Source of the DNA: Deltaproteobacteria bacterium HGW-Deltaproteobacteria-18
Lineage (GTDB): Bacteria > Desulfobacterota > Desulfovibrionia > Desulfovibrionales > Desulfomicrobiaceae
Assembly: GCA_002841885.1 (NCBI GenBank)
Contig: PHBE01000005.1
Coordinates: forward strand, 1-64,000
DNA: 64,000 bases
Reading direction: 5' to 3'
Shown here: positions 53,985-62,910 of the stretch, one piece after another
Layout of the letters: every line of letters begins with the position of its first letter
How positions within the stretch are numbered: the stretch's first letter is position 1
The notes under the pieces: model-generated
Databases searched by the model: none
The model's input: the letters and a program-made list of their open reading frames with translations, nothing else
Told to the model about the DNA's origin: nothing
Translations under genes and position numbers: made by a program

Positions 53985-54241
53985 TACCATTCCTCAATCT
54001 TGCTCAGGGCCCTGAGCATTAAGTCCGCTCGGTGCCAGTCCTCATCGGTGTCTGCGCCCCATTGATGGGAAATATCCGCGTTTTCTGCATCACCAGTAGA
54101 AATGATGACCTGCTCGAAACACCTACTCTTCCGCGCAGGTTCAATGGCCCAGGTAATCATAGGCCTGCCGCTAAATTCCCTGATGTTTTTGCGGGAAACG
54201 CGATTAATGCCACCCCTCGCGGGGATCACTGCCGGCTTCAT
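53984..54241 (-). pseudogene. pseF: pseF relic with in-frame internal deletion
   Basis: 85 codons where a PseF cytidylyltransferase has about 230. The N-terminal CTP-loop region (VIPARGGINRVSRKN, FSGRPMITWAIEPA, QVIISTGDAENADISHQWGA) is joined directly to the C-terminal end (DTDEDWHRADLMLRAL). The middle, carrying the sugar-binding and catalytic residues, is missing. The loop also has Ile-Asn where Ser-Lys is usual. The reading frame is kept and the gene still overlaps pseC (ATGA) and pseGH. It is probably non-functional, but a short truncated protein could be made. Confidence 0.85.
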
Positions 54242-55398
54242 GGCTCCACCGCCTTGCAAAGAGCCTCCACGACGGCGACCTGTTGACCTTCGGTCATGCC
54301 ATGAAACATGGGAAGGCTAATCGCTTCGGCATAATAGCTCTCAGACTGAGGATAATCCCCTGGCTCAAAACCAAAATTTCGGTAGTAGGGTTGGGTGTGA
54401 ACCGGAATGTAGTGCACATTTACGCCGATGCCTTGATTGCGCATGCTTTTGAAAATCTGGTCGCGTGATCCGCCCGTTTTTCCATGGTTCGTACGGATAA
54501 CATATAAATGCAAACCTGAGTACGAGTCTGGATGCTGCCAAGGCGTGATTACGCAAACTCCAGCCAACATTTCATCGTAGCGCCGTGCCAAGGCATGGCG
54601 GCGTGATACAAATTCATCCAACCTTTTTATCTGACTAGCACCGAGTGCAGCCTGCAGTTCAGTCATTCGATAATTAAACCCAAGTTCGATCTGTTGATAA
54701 TACCACGGCCCGTCAGGGGACTGGGTCATCAAGTCCGGATCACGAGTAATTCCGTGGCTTCGAAGAAGGGACATCCGATTCGCCAGACTAATGTCGTTTG
54801 TCGTCGCCATCCCCCCCTCAGCGGTGGTAATGATTTTGACGGGATGAAAACTGAAAACGGTTATGTCGCTGTGCCGGCAATTACCTATGAATTCTCCTCG
54901 GTATTTGCCGCCAATGGCGTGGGAAGCATCCTCAATAATTTTGAATCCATAGCGCCCTCCTAATGCATGAATGGCCGCCATGTCGCAAGACTGGCCACAG
55001 AGATGAACGGGAACAACTATCTTAGGCAAACATCCCTCACGTTCAGCTTTTTCAAGCTTCCTTTCCAGTGCGAGAGGGCAAAGATTGTAAGTGCGTGGAT
55101 CAATATCAACAAAGTCGACACGAGCACCGCAGTACAACCCGCAATTCGCGGAAGCTACGAAGGTAATCGGAGTCGTCCAGAGCCAATCCCCAGGCCCAAG
55201 ATTCAAAGCAAGGCATGCGATGTGAAGAGCTGAAGTAGCGCTATTCACGGCTACAGCATGTTCTGCCCCCACATGATTGGAGACTGCCTGCTCGAAACGC
55301 GGAACCACGGGACCCTGCGTAAGAAAGTCTGAGCGCAGGACATCAACCACCGCATCAATATCGGCTTGGATAATTTCTTGGCGGCCGTAGGGTATCAT
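54238..55398 (-). CDS. pseC: UDP-4-amino-4,6-dideoxy-L-AltNAc aminotransferase
   Basis: 386 aa DegT/DnrJ-type PLP enzyme. IPYGRQEIIQADIDAV, VNSATSALHIACLAL, DASHAIGGKYRG and the Schiff-base Lys in SFHPVKIITTAEGGM are present. It aminates the product of PseB. It follows pseB by 2 nt and overlaps the pseF relic. Confidence 0.95.
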   Translation of the reverse strand: MIPYGRQEIIQADIDAVVDVLRSDFLTQGPVVPRFEQAVSNHVGAEHAVAVNSATSALHIACLALNLGPGDWLWTTPITFVASANCGLYCGARVDFVDIDPRTYNLCPLALERKLEKAEREGCLPKIVVPVHLCGQSCDMAAIHALGGRYGFKIIEDASHAIGGKYRGEFIGNCRHSDITVFSFHPVKIITTAEGGMATTNDISLANRMSLLRSHGITRDPDLMTQSPDGPWYYQQIELGFNYRMTELQAALGASQIKRLDEFVSRRHALARRYDEMLAGVCVITPWQHPDSYSGLHLYVIRTNHGKTGGSRDQIFKSMRNQGIGVNVHYIPVHTQPYYRNFGFEPGDYPQSESYYAEAISLPMFHGMTEGQQVAVVEALCKAVEP

Positions 55399-55400
55399 AC

Positions 55401-56399
55401 TTAGATATTGCCTATTTTATCGTAATTTTCCAGAATCCAGGAAGATAATTCCTCGCGTGACATCCAATCAGTATTCCCATTACTCGTATAACTAAAACCT
55501 TCTTGCACTTTCTTACCATCTTTAATTCGCCTTGGACAATCCGACCAATTATTAATTGCCGGCAATATCTTGTAATATTCAGGATAATCGTAAGTATAAT
55601 ATGAATCATCCTCGCCAATCATTTGCTCATGCAGTTTCTCCCCGGGCCGAATACCTACAAATTCTAGTTTAGCATCTGGAGCTATCGCAAGCGCTAAATC
55701 AGTAACCTTCATTGATGGAATTTTTTTAACATAGACTTCTCCACCAACCATATCCTCAAAAGCCCGCCATACCAATTCTACACCTTGCTCTAACGTAATC
55801 ATAAAACGCGTCATGCGTTCATCGGTTATTGGCAAAACGCCCCTATCCTTGATTGACATAAAAAATGGAATCACAGAACCGCGAGAGCCCATTACGTTCC
55901 CATAACGTACCACTGAAAATTTTGTTGTCTTTCCGCCAGCATAAGAATTACCTGCTACAAACAGCTTATCAGAAGCGAGCTTTGTTGCGCCGTAAAGATT
56001 GACTGGACTGCTAGCCTTGTCCGTTGAAAGAGCGACAACACGCTGCACTTTCTTGTCGATGCAAGCATCTATAAGATTCATAGCGCCGTTTATATTTGTT
56101 TTAACACACTCAAAAGGATTATATTCCGCTGTAGGAACAATCTTTGTCGCAGCAGCGTGGACAACGTAATCAACCCCGTCAAGAGCACGATAAAGACGCT
56201 CTCTGTCCCGCACATCACCAATAAAAAAACGAACTCGATCGTCACCTTGAAATTTTTGGGCCATCTCCCATTGTTTCATTTCGTCTCTGGAAAAAATAAT
56301 CACTTTCGCTGGATCGTATTTGCCAAGAGTCATTGGCACAAAGGCGTTTCCAAAAGATCCCGTTCCACCGGTAACAAGAATTGTCTTATTATTAAACAT
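55401..56399 (-). CDS. pseB: UDP-GlcNAc 4,6-dehydratase/5-epimerase
   Basis: 332 aa soluble extended SDR. ILVTGGTGSFGNAF, IIFSRDEMKQWEMAQ and STDKASSPVNLYGATK (catalytic Tyr/Lys) are characteristic of PseB/FlaA1. It makes UDP-4-keto-6-deoxy-L-AltNAc, the first pseudaminic acid step. It lacks membrane helices, unlike the CapD-type dehydratase at 35017-36990. Moderately AT-rich. Confidence 0.95.
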   Translation of the reverse strand: MFNNKTILVTGGTGSFGNAFVPMTLGKYDPAKVIIFSRDEMKQWEMAQKFQGDDRVRFFIGDVRDRERLYRALDGVDYVVHAAATKIVPTAEYNPFECVKTNINGAMNLIDACIDKKVQRVVALSTDKASSPVNLYGATKLASDKLFVAGNSYAGGKTTKFSVVRYGNVMGSRGSVIPFFMSIKDRGVLPITDERMTRFMITLEQGVELVWRAFEDMVGGEVYVKKIPSMKVTDLALAIAPDAKLEFVGIRPGEKLHEQMIGEDDSYYTYDYPEYYKILPAINNWSDCPRRIKDGKKVQEGFSYTSNGNTDWMSREELSSWILENYDKIGNI

Positions 56400-56446
56400 A
56401 ATAACCTATTATATCAAATTAATGACAAATTTATGAAAAACCCACA

Positions 56447-58258
56447 CTATGAAGCGTCTTCTCTCAATATATTTCCGGCCATCATTCTAAAAGATTCGCA
56501 TGACTTTTCCAACTCTTCAAAATTTCCACTTTTAACGACCCTTCCCTTCTCTAGAAAAAATATCCGATCGCAGTCTTTTACAGTTGTCAACCGGTGCGCA
56601 ATTAAAATAACTGTCTTGCTCTTGCCGATATTGTGAACAGCACTCATCACTGCCTGCTCAGTAAGATTATCAAGAGCGCTTGTAGCTTCATCAAAAACAA
56701 GCACTTCTGGATCATGATAAAGAGCTCTGGCAATTCCAATCCTCTGACGCTGCCCCCCCGACAACCGTACTCCTCGCTCTCCAACGAGTGTTGAGTACCC
56801 ATGGGGAAGATCTGAGCTTACAAAATCATGCAGCTCCGCGACGCGAGCAGATCGTTCAACTGACTCCATATTTATTTCATTTTCAGGGACGCCAAAAGCT
56901 ATGTTCGCAGCTACGCTGTCATCAACAAGATAGATTTGCTGTGGGACGTACCCCAACACATTTTGCCACTCTCGGACATTATTTTGGGCAATAGGGGCAT
57001 CATCGACAAACAACCCTCCTCCCTCCGGCCACAGGAGTCCGAGCAAAATATCCACGGTTGTTGTTTTTCCGGCCCCAGTTGACCCCACCAAACCCACCGT
57101 GGTATTAACCGTAATTTCCATATCCATTCCGCGTAATGCCGAAGTCTTTGCATCTGGATACGAATAGACAACATCTTTTAAATGTATACGCTTGCTCGGG
57201 GAAAGCGCACGGATTGAACTATTGATTTCCCCGCCTTCCTTTTTACAAAAAAGCTTCATATCATTATACAAAGAATCTAACGCTGCCAATCCAAACCGCA
57301 ACTTGCTCACATGCGCATAAACTTGCTGCAGAGCTGGAAGGAGACGATATCCAGCGAAAGCATATACAGCCAAAATCGACAATACATGAGAAAAATTATC
57401 GTGCGTACGAAACAATACCAGCGCGAGTGTTAACACTCCGCCAAAAGCAACAACCTCCAGCGCATATCGTGGAAGTTGGCTCATGACCTGACTATTAGCC
57501 TGGTGCTGAGCAAACCGGAGCGCAGGAGCAGTAAATTTTCTATAAAACGCCTGCTCTCTGCCAAAAATTTTAACCTCTTTGATGCCACCCAAGGCTTCTT
57601 GCGCGACTTGGAATCTTTGCTTGTTAGCAAGCACTCTGTCTTTGCCAATTCTTGATAAATATCGACGAATAACAAAATATATCAGCAGGTAGGCACCACC
57701 GAGAACCAGTGACACAAACAAAGCTAACGTTGGATCAACGATCACCAACAATCCAATCATGAACAAAACCACGGCCCCATGAGCCAGCATTTGCATGACA
57801 GGAATAACAACTCCGTTGACCACTTCCCCAACCTCTGACAAGACGCTTTTTCCCAAATCCGCGCTATGCCTGTTCAAGAACCATTCGTAAGGGCGCTCAA
57901 GATATCCTTTGAACAAACGACATGACAACGAATAGTTGCGCATGTTGGTAAACCGCAACAGTGCCCATTGAGTCAACGCTTTGAAGCAAATCGAAGACAA
58001 CAGCAGCACAAAAACCGCAACACCCAAAAAAAACAAAAATTCTTTGGGATCGCCATAACCCAGCTCTCCGTAAACTAATGCAAGCCACTTGTTGGTCTCT
58101 ACAACCTCTGGGTTAGCAAGAACCGCCATAAAAGGCATAATCGATGCTACCCCAATCGTATCCAGAACGGCCATCACAAGGATCATCGCCAAAAGCAGAT
58201 AGCTTCGACGTCGCTCTTTTGGCGTAAACAATGAAAGAATCTTTCGTATTAATAACAT
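56447..58258 (-). CDS. pglK: ABC flippase for lipid-linked glycan (PglK-like)
   Basis: 603 aa. Six membrane helices in the first 320 residues, then an ATPase with Walker A GSTGAGKTTTVD, signature LSGGQRQRIGIARAL and Walker B VLVFDEATSALD. The N-terminal part (VLDTIGVASIMPFMAVLANPE, RPYEWFLNRHS) matches PglK-type flippases for undecaprenyl-linked oligosaccharides. It is the natural partner of the oligosaccharyltransferase at 38933-41050. It lies between the wbpI relic and pseB. Confidence 0.87.
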   Translation of the reverse strand: MLLIRKILSLFTPKERRRSYLLLAMILVMAVLDTIGVASIMPFMAVLANPEVVETNKWLALVYGELGYGDPKEFLFFLGVAVFVLLLSSICFKALTQWALLRFTNMRNYSLSCRLFKGYLERPYEWFLNRHSADLGKSVLSEVGEVVNGVVIPVMQMLAHGAVVLFMIGLLVIVDPTLALFVSLVLGGAYLLIYFVIRRYLSRIGKDRVLANKQRFQVAQEALGGIKEVKIFGREQAFYRKFTAPALRFAQHQANSQVMSQLPRYALEVVAFGGVLTLALVLFRTHDNFSHVLSILAVYAFAGYRLLPALQQVYAHVSKLRFGLAALDSLYNDMKLFCKKEGGEINSSIRALSPSKRIHLKDVVYSYPDAKTSALRGMDMEITVNTTVGLVGSTGAGKTTTVDILLGLLWPEGGGLFVDDAPIAQNNVREWQNVLGYVPQQIYLVDDSVAANIAFGVPENEINMESVERSARVAELHDFVSSDLPHGYSTLVGERGVRLSGGQRQRIGIARALYHDPEVLVFDEATSALDNLTEQAVMSAVHNIGKSKTVILIAHRLTTVKDCDRIFFLEKGRVVKSGNFEELEKSCESFRMMAGNILREDAS

Positions 58259-58355
58259 AGACTGGGACTACATAATTGAAACATCTATTCCAACCTTAAA
58301 TTAAATCCGTCGACTTCTTATATCACCGCATAGGAGAATAAACTTGCGCACATAT

Positions 58356-58687
58356 TCAGCAGTATGAATCATATCTAAATTCACCTAAAAGTCTTTGGGA
58401 GGCCTTACCTTCTCCATAAGGAGAACTCTCAATCTTAACTCTATTGTGCCGAGCTCTTATCGCTTCAATAAGTCCCTCCCGCTCCCCCCGCCAGCACATT
58501 CCTCCCCATCTCCACCGTTTCCACCCACTCCATCTCATCACATATCGTAATGCACGACAAACGGTGAAAAAAACCTTCTTCTGCACGCCGCCGGAATCAG
58601 TCAGGATTGATCTGCCTGAATCGCCCCCAGCTCGGCCGAAGCTTTGATGAACTGGGGGCGGGCTCCGATGACGGTGAGAATTTTCAT
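58356..58687 (-). pseudogene. wbpI: wbpI/wecB-family epimerase relic
   Basis: The first 19 codons (MKILTVIGARPQFIKASAE) read as the start of a UDP-GlcNAc 2-epimerase family protein and overlap the wbpE stop (ATGA). They are followed within about 30 bp by the family's C-terminal motif ILTDSGGVQKK, so some 250 codons are missing. Further on the frame is broken twice: CDEMEWVETVEMG reads in one frame, EGLIEAIR and SPYGEGKASQRLL in another. Order wbpB-wbpD-wbpE-wbpI points to a former UDP-2,3-diacetamido-glucuronate 2-epimerase. Confidence 0.85.
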
Positions 58688-59805
58688 TTTGGTTGTTGGT
58701 TGATGGTGGAGACCACATATTCAATTTCGGCTTCTGACAGCACCGGATCGATGGGCAGGGCCAAAGAGTTTGCCGCTGCCCGTTCGGCATGAGGGAAAGC
58801 TCCTGCTTTATGGCCAAGATAGGCAAAGCACTCCTGCAGGTGCAGAGGCAAGGGATAATAGATTTCCGTACCTACACCATGATTCGCCAAATGCTGTTTC
58901 AGACCGTCGCGATCCTGGTAGCGGATGACGAACTGGTTGTATATGTGCCGGTCCATGATCTCTACCGGCAGCGTCAGTCCTCTTTCCTGCAGGCCGGACG
59001 CCTCGAACAGGCGTCGGTAGATCCGAGCGTGTTCCTGTCTGGCCGCCGTCCAGGCATCGAGATGACGGAGCTTGGCCAGCACCACTGCGGCCTGGATAGT
59101 ATCGAGACGAAAATTGCCGCCGATGAACTTGTGAAAATATTTGGGCTTGGAACCGTGGTTGCGCAAAATCTTCAACCGTTCCGCCCGATCCGCATCCTGG
59201 CAGACAACAAGGCCGCCGTCCCCGGCTCCGCCGAGGTTCTTGGACGGGAAGAAGGAGAACGTCCCGTAGTCGCCGATGGAGCCAGCACGGTGTCCCTTGT
59301 ATTCGGCGCCGATGGCCTGGGCTGCATCCTCGATCACGGTGATTGGTTTTTGGTTGAAGGAGTGAGCGAGGTCCATGATAGGGTCCATGTCGGCCATTTG
59401 GCCGAATAGGTGGACGGGAATGATGGCCCTCGTGCGCGACGTTACCGCCTGCTCGATCAGGTTTGGATCGATATTGAACGTGACCGGGTCGATGTCCACG
59501 AAGACGGGTTTGGCTCCGACGCGGGCGATGGCTCCGGCGGTGGCGAAAAAGGTGTAGGGCGTGGTGATGACTTCATCTCCAGGGCCTATGTCTTCTGCCA
59601 TAAGCGCGATGATCAGGGCGTCACTGCCCGATGACACGCCCACGCCATGCGCGCATCCCGAATACTCGGCCACGCCCGTTTCCAACTCCGCGACCTGGGG
59701 GCCGTTGATGAACTGCTGGGAGGCGAAGACCGCGGCCACGGCTTGGTCGATTTCGTCCTTGATGGCCTCGTACTGGGCCTTGAGATTGAGAAGGGGGACT
59801 TGCAT
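58684..59805 (-). CDS. wbpE: UDP-3-keto-sugar aminotransferase (WbpE type)
   Basis: 373 aa DegT/DnrJ PLP enzyme. VPLLNLKAQYEAIKDEI, GVSSGSDALIIALMA, EDAAQAIGAEYKG and the Schiff-base Lys in FFPSKNLGGAGDGG are visible. Within a wbpB-wbpD-wbpE set it would aminate C3 of UDP-3-keto-GlcNAcA. The ATG at 59805 fits the conserved N-terminus but has no Shine-Dalgarno; three heptamers (TTTTTAG-like) precede it. GTG at 59838 is an alternative. Confidence 0.9.
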   Translation of the reverse strand: MQVPLLNLKAQYEAIKDEIDQAVAAVFASQQFINGPQVAELETGVAEYSGCAHGVGVSSGSDALIIALMAEDIGPGDEVITTPYTFFATAGAIARVGAKPVFVDIDPVTFNIDPNLIEQAVTSRTRAIIPVHLFGQMADMDPIMDLAHSFNQKPITVIEDAAQAIGAEYKGHRAGSIGDYGTFSFFPSKNLGGAGDGGLVVCQDADRAERLKILRNHGSKPKYFHKFIGGNFRLDTIQAAVVLAKLRHLDAWTAARQEHARIYRRLFEASGLQERGLTLPVEIMDRHIYNQFVIRYQDRDGLKQHLANHGVGTEIYYPLPLHLQECFAYLGHKAGAFPHAERAAANSLALPIDPVLSEAEIEYVVSTINQQPK

Positions 59806-59830
59806 TTGGTTTTTAGTTTTTAGTTTTTGG

Positions 59831-60541
59831 TTAGTCACGATGAGCTTTGGATTTTAGTTCGTCGTAGATTTTTGTGCCTGTTGTTTTTTCAGCCGGGAGG
59901 GGGGCCTCTTCGTCGAGATCCAGGCAGACAAGCCTATCTTGGCAAGCTGTTTTCGCGCTTGCGGTTTCAGCGTCAACGGTAAAATTGGATTTGAGTTGGT
60001 ATCGGTATCCGGATTCCGGACAAACCATGATGCCCTCGCTGTCCGGATTTTCCAGCCTGTGCCCGTGGCGGCTCATCCATCCGGCTTGCCGTCCAGGAAC
60101 ACCCATGATCAGGGCGTAATCCGGCACATCGCGGGCTATGACACTACCGGCTGCGATAAAGGCATAGCGACCGATGGTGATGCCGCATACCACCGTGGCG
60201 TTGGCTCCGATGGTCGCGCCGCGGCGGATCAGCGTCTTCTCGTATAAAGCCTGTCTGTTCACCTGGGACCGGGGGTTGGTCACATTGGTCAGCACGCAGG
60301 AAGGCCCAAGAAAGACGTCATCCTCAATGACCGTTCCACCGTACACGGAGACGTTGTTCTGTATTTTCACATTGTTGCCGATGGCCACATTGGACGCGAC
60401 CACCACGTTCTGACCCAGATTGCACCCCTCGCCGATGACCGCGCCGGGCATGACGTGGGAGAAGTGCCAGATGCGTGTTTTGGCCCCGACTTGCGCCCCT
60501 TCGTCCACATAGCTGGATTCATGCACGAAGTAGTCAGCCAT
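59831..60541 (-). CDS. wbpD: UDP-sugar N-acetyltransferase (WbpD type)
   Basis: 236 aa with a left-handed beta-helix of hexapeptide repeats (IWHFSHVMPGAVIGEG, NVSVYGGTVIEDDVFLG, GATIGANATVVCGITIG). It is the type that acetylates the 3-amino group of UDP-GlcNAc(3NH2)A using acetyl-CoA. The C-terminal about 70 residues extend beyond the helix and include a Cys near VCPESG. It overlaps wbpB by 1 nt and is 25 bp before wbpE. Confidence 0.9.
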   Translation of the reverse strand: MADYFVHESSYVDEGAQVGAKTRIWHFSHVMPGAVIGEGCNLGQNVVVASNVAIGNNVKIQNNVSVYGGTVIEDDVFLGPSCVLTNVTNPRSQVNRQALYEKTLIRRGATIGANATVVCGITIGRYAFIAAGSVIARDVPDYALIMGVPGRQAGWMSRHGHRLENPDSEGIMVCPESGYRYQLKSNFTVDAETASAKTACQDRLVCLDLDEEAPLPAEKTTGTKIYDELKSKAHRD

Positions 60542-61593
60542 CAGTACTCCAGCGGAAGGGATACGGTCTTACCGTCACGGGCCGAAAGATAAGCCGCAAT
60601 GATAACTTCAAGGCTCTTCAACCCTTCCCGGCCATCGGTTTCGGGCTCGGCAACGCCCCGCATGGTGTCGATGACGTTCTTGTAATAGAGGGGATGCCCG
60701 AAACCGTAAACCGAGGTCGTCTCGTAACTGGCCTGTCTGATCTGATCATCGTACTCACAAGGCTCGGCGAAATCCCAGGTCTCGATTGCGTTCACGGCCA
60801 CGCCGCCGACCCGCACTGTACCCTTTTCACCCAGAATTGTCAGGGATCCTTCGTAATTCTTGGGGTAGGTCAGCATGGTCACGGCCATAGACCCCAAGGC
60901 TCCATTGCGCCAGCGTACGTTCATGACCCCGGTGTCCTCGACCTCGATGTCGCGCGCAAGTGTCCCGGTCATGGCCTGCACGTCGGCGATGGGACCGATG
61001 AGCCATTCCAGAAGATCCACGTAATGGCTTGCCTGATTCATGAACGCACCGCCATCCAGTTCCCAGGTTCCGCGCCATTTGGCCTGGTCGTAATAAGCCT
61101 GCGGCCTGGCCCAGAACACGTTCAGATGGGCCATGTAGACGCGCCCGAACCGCTTCTCGTCAATGGCGCGCTTAACCATCTGTAGCGTCGTGTTGCGGCG
61201 GTTCTGCTTGACCACGAAGAAGCGGACTCGGGCGTCGTCGCAAGCCCGCACCATGGCCACCCCGTCGGCCCAGCGCGTAGCCATGGGCTTTTCGGTCACG
61301 ACATGCTTGCCGGCCTTGGCGCAGCGTATGACCTGGGACGGATGCAAGCCGCTTGGGGTACAGATGCAGACCATGTCGGCGTCGGAATCTGCAAGCAGCG
61401 CATCAAGGCGATCAAATCCCTGGACACCATGCTCCTCTTCCATGCGGGCCAGCACTTCCCGATCCCGGTCGCACACGGCCACCAGTTCGAGGTCCTGGCC
61501 ATGCCGGGCAATGGCTTCAAAATGCTTGCCGGAAATCCGGCCACAGCCCACGACAGCCACTCTTATCTTGCGATCTAGGATTGTTGAAAACAT
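60541..61593 (-). CDS. wbpB: UDP-GlcNAcA 3-dehydrogenase (WbpB type, Gfo/Idh/MocA)
   Basis: 350 aa. RVAVVGCGRISGKHFEAI is the NAD-binding fold and HVVTEKPMA the EKP motif of the Gfo/Idh/MocA family. It oxidises C3 of UDP-GlcNAc-uronic acid, giving the keto group used by WbpE. ATG at 61593 has GGAAGGTGG about 8 nt upstream and is preferred over 61617. WbpA, the 6-dehydrogenase that makes the substrate, is not in the window. Confidence 0.9.
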   Translation of the reverse strand: MFSTILDRKIRVAVVGCGRISGKHFEAIARHGQDLELVAVCDRDREVLARMEEEHGVQGFDRLDALLADSDADMVCICTPSGLHPSQVIRCAKAGKHVVTEKPMATRWADGVAMVRACDDARVRFFVVKQNRRNTTLQMVKRAIDEKRFGRVYMAHLNVFWARPQAYYDQAKWRGTWELDGGAFMNQASHYVDLLEWLIGPIADVQAMTGTLARDIEVEDTGVMNVRWRNGALGSMAVTMLTYPKNYEGSLTILGEKGTVRVGGVAVNAIETWDFAEPCEYDDQIRQASYETTSVYGFGHPLYYKNVIDTMRGVAEPETDGREGLKSLEVIIAAYLSARDGKTVSLPLEY

Positions 61594-61886
61594 CACACCA
61601 CCTTCCAATGCGGTCATTATAAAAATTGATCTCGCGAACTGACTTGTCCCAAATCATTAGGGACTCCAGGTCCTAGGCCTTATCCCAGTTATAAGCCTGT
61701 GCTCAGCAAAACTTCCATTCTAGGCGCTGCATCAACTGCTTGACTAGAAATCCGGGTCGTTAGCCGCAATGCGAGCGGTCAAAATGAAACCACGCACATA
61801 TCGCTTTGCCCCGTCGCACTTACCCCTTGTTTTGGTCAACCAAAAACAGACCTGATCTTGTTTACAGTCGCGCCCTCGTCCGTATC
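61594..61886. other. Gene-free stretch between fcl and wbpB
   Basis: About 290 bp. I see no convincing ORF, strong hairpin or sigma-54 match here. It probably holds the promoter of the wbpB run on the minus strand. Confidence 0.4.
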
Positions 61887-62897
61887 CTAAGTCAAATTAT
61901 CAACATAATTTTTGTACGCCAAGCCAATCCCCTCCGGCAAAGTGACGCCCGGCCTCCACCCCATGCCGCTTATCCGCGTCACATCAAGTAGCTTCTGCGG
62001 CGTCCCATCCGGCTTACCCTCATCAAACACAATCTCACCATCAAAACCCACAACCTCCGCCACCATGCCCGCGAGTTCGGCGATGGTCACGTCCTCGCCG
62101 CAGCCGATGTTGATCAAGGGTGGTTCGTTGTCGCTGAAAAGCGTTTTGGTATTCCCGGCCTCGCCCACCAGAAACACGCAGGCATCTGCTAAATCGTCAC
62201 TGTACAGCAATTCGCGACGCGGCGTTCCCGTTCCCCAGACTGTAAAACGTCTGTCTCCACGCACCTTGGCTTCATGCGCCTTGCGGATCAGGGCGGGCAA
62301 GACATGGCTGGTTTGCAGGTCGTAGTTATCGCCGGGGCCGTAGAGGTTGGTTGGCATGACCGCAAGGTACCGCGTGCCGTACTGGCGGTTGTAGGCCCAA
62401 CACATTTCGATTCCCGCGATCTTGGCCACCGCGTAGGGGCGGTTGGTGGGCTCCAGAGGGCCGGTCAAGAGATAGGATTCGCGGATGGGCTGCGGGCATT
62501 CACGGGGATAGATGCAGCTTGAGCCCAGGAAAAGGAGGTGTTGCACCCCGGCCAGGTAGGCGCTGTGAATGACGTTCGTCTGGATGATCAGGTTGGCGTG
62601 GATGAAGTCTGCAGGGAACGTATTGTTGGCCTGGATGCCACCGACCCTGGCTGCGGCCAGGAAGACGTGGCCTGGTCGTTCTTTTTCGAAGAATGCGCGC
62701 ACTGCGACCTGATCCATGAGGTCCAAGGATTCCAGACGAACTCGGCCCGCTGCCCTGAGACCAAAATCCGGCACCTTGCTGTGGGTGGTGCCAAGGATGT
62801 TTTCGAATCCCTGGGCCAGAAGGGCACACACCATGGCGCTTCCGACCATGCCGGCCGCTCCGGCCACGAGGATTTTGTCTGTTTTGTTCATTGTCAT
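61887..62897 (-). CDS. fcl: GDP-L-fucose synthase
   Basis: 336 aa extended SDR. ILVAGAAGMVGSAMV, FLGSSCIYPRECPQP and NRPYAVAKIAGIEMCWAYN (catalytic Tyr/Lys) are the family motifs. It performs 3,5-epimerisation and 4-reduction of GDP-4-keto-6-deoxymannose to GDP-fucose. Start at 62897 or 62891. It follows gmd by 13 nt. Confidence 0.94.
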   Translation of the reverse strand: MTMNKTDKILVAGAAGMVGSAMVCALLAQGFENILGTTHSKVPDFGLRAAGRVRLESLDLMDQVAVRAFFEKERPGHVFLAAARVGGIQANNTFPADFIHANLIIQTNVIHSAYLAGVQHLLFLGSSCIYPRECPQPIRESYLLTGPLEPTNRPYAVAKIAGIEMCWAYNRQYGTRYLAVMPTNLYGPGDNYDLQTSHVLPALIRKAHEAKVRGDRRFTVWGTGTPRRELLYSDDLADACVFLVGEAGNTKTLFSDNEPPLINIGCGEDVTIAELAGMVAEVVGFDGEIVFDEGKPDGTPQKLLDVTRISGMGWRPGVTLPEGIGLAYKNYVDNLT

Positions 62898-62910
62898 GAA
62901 TCCCGCCGCC

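Noticed and set aside
58444-58647. Plus-strand ORF of 67 codons
   Set aside because: Antisense of the wbpI relic; no recognisable sequence.
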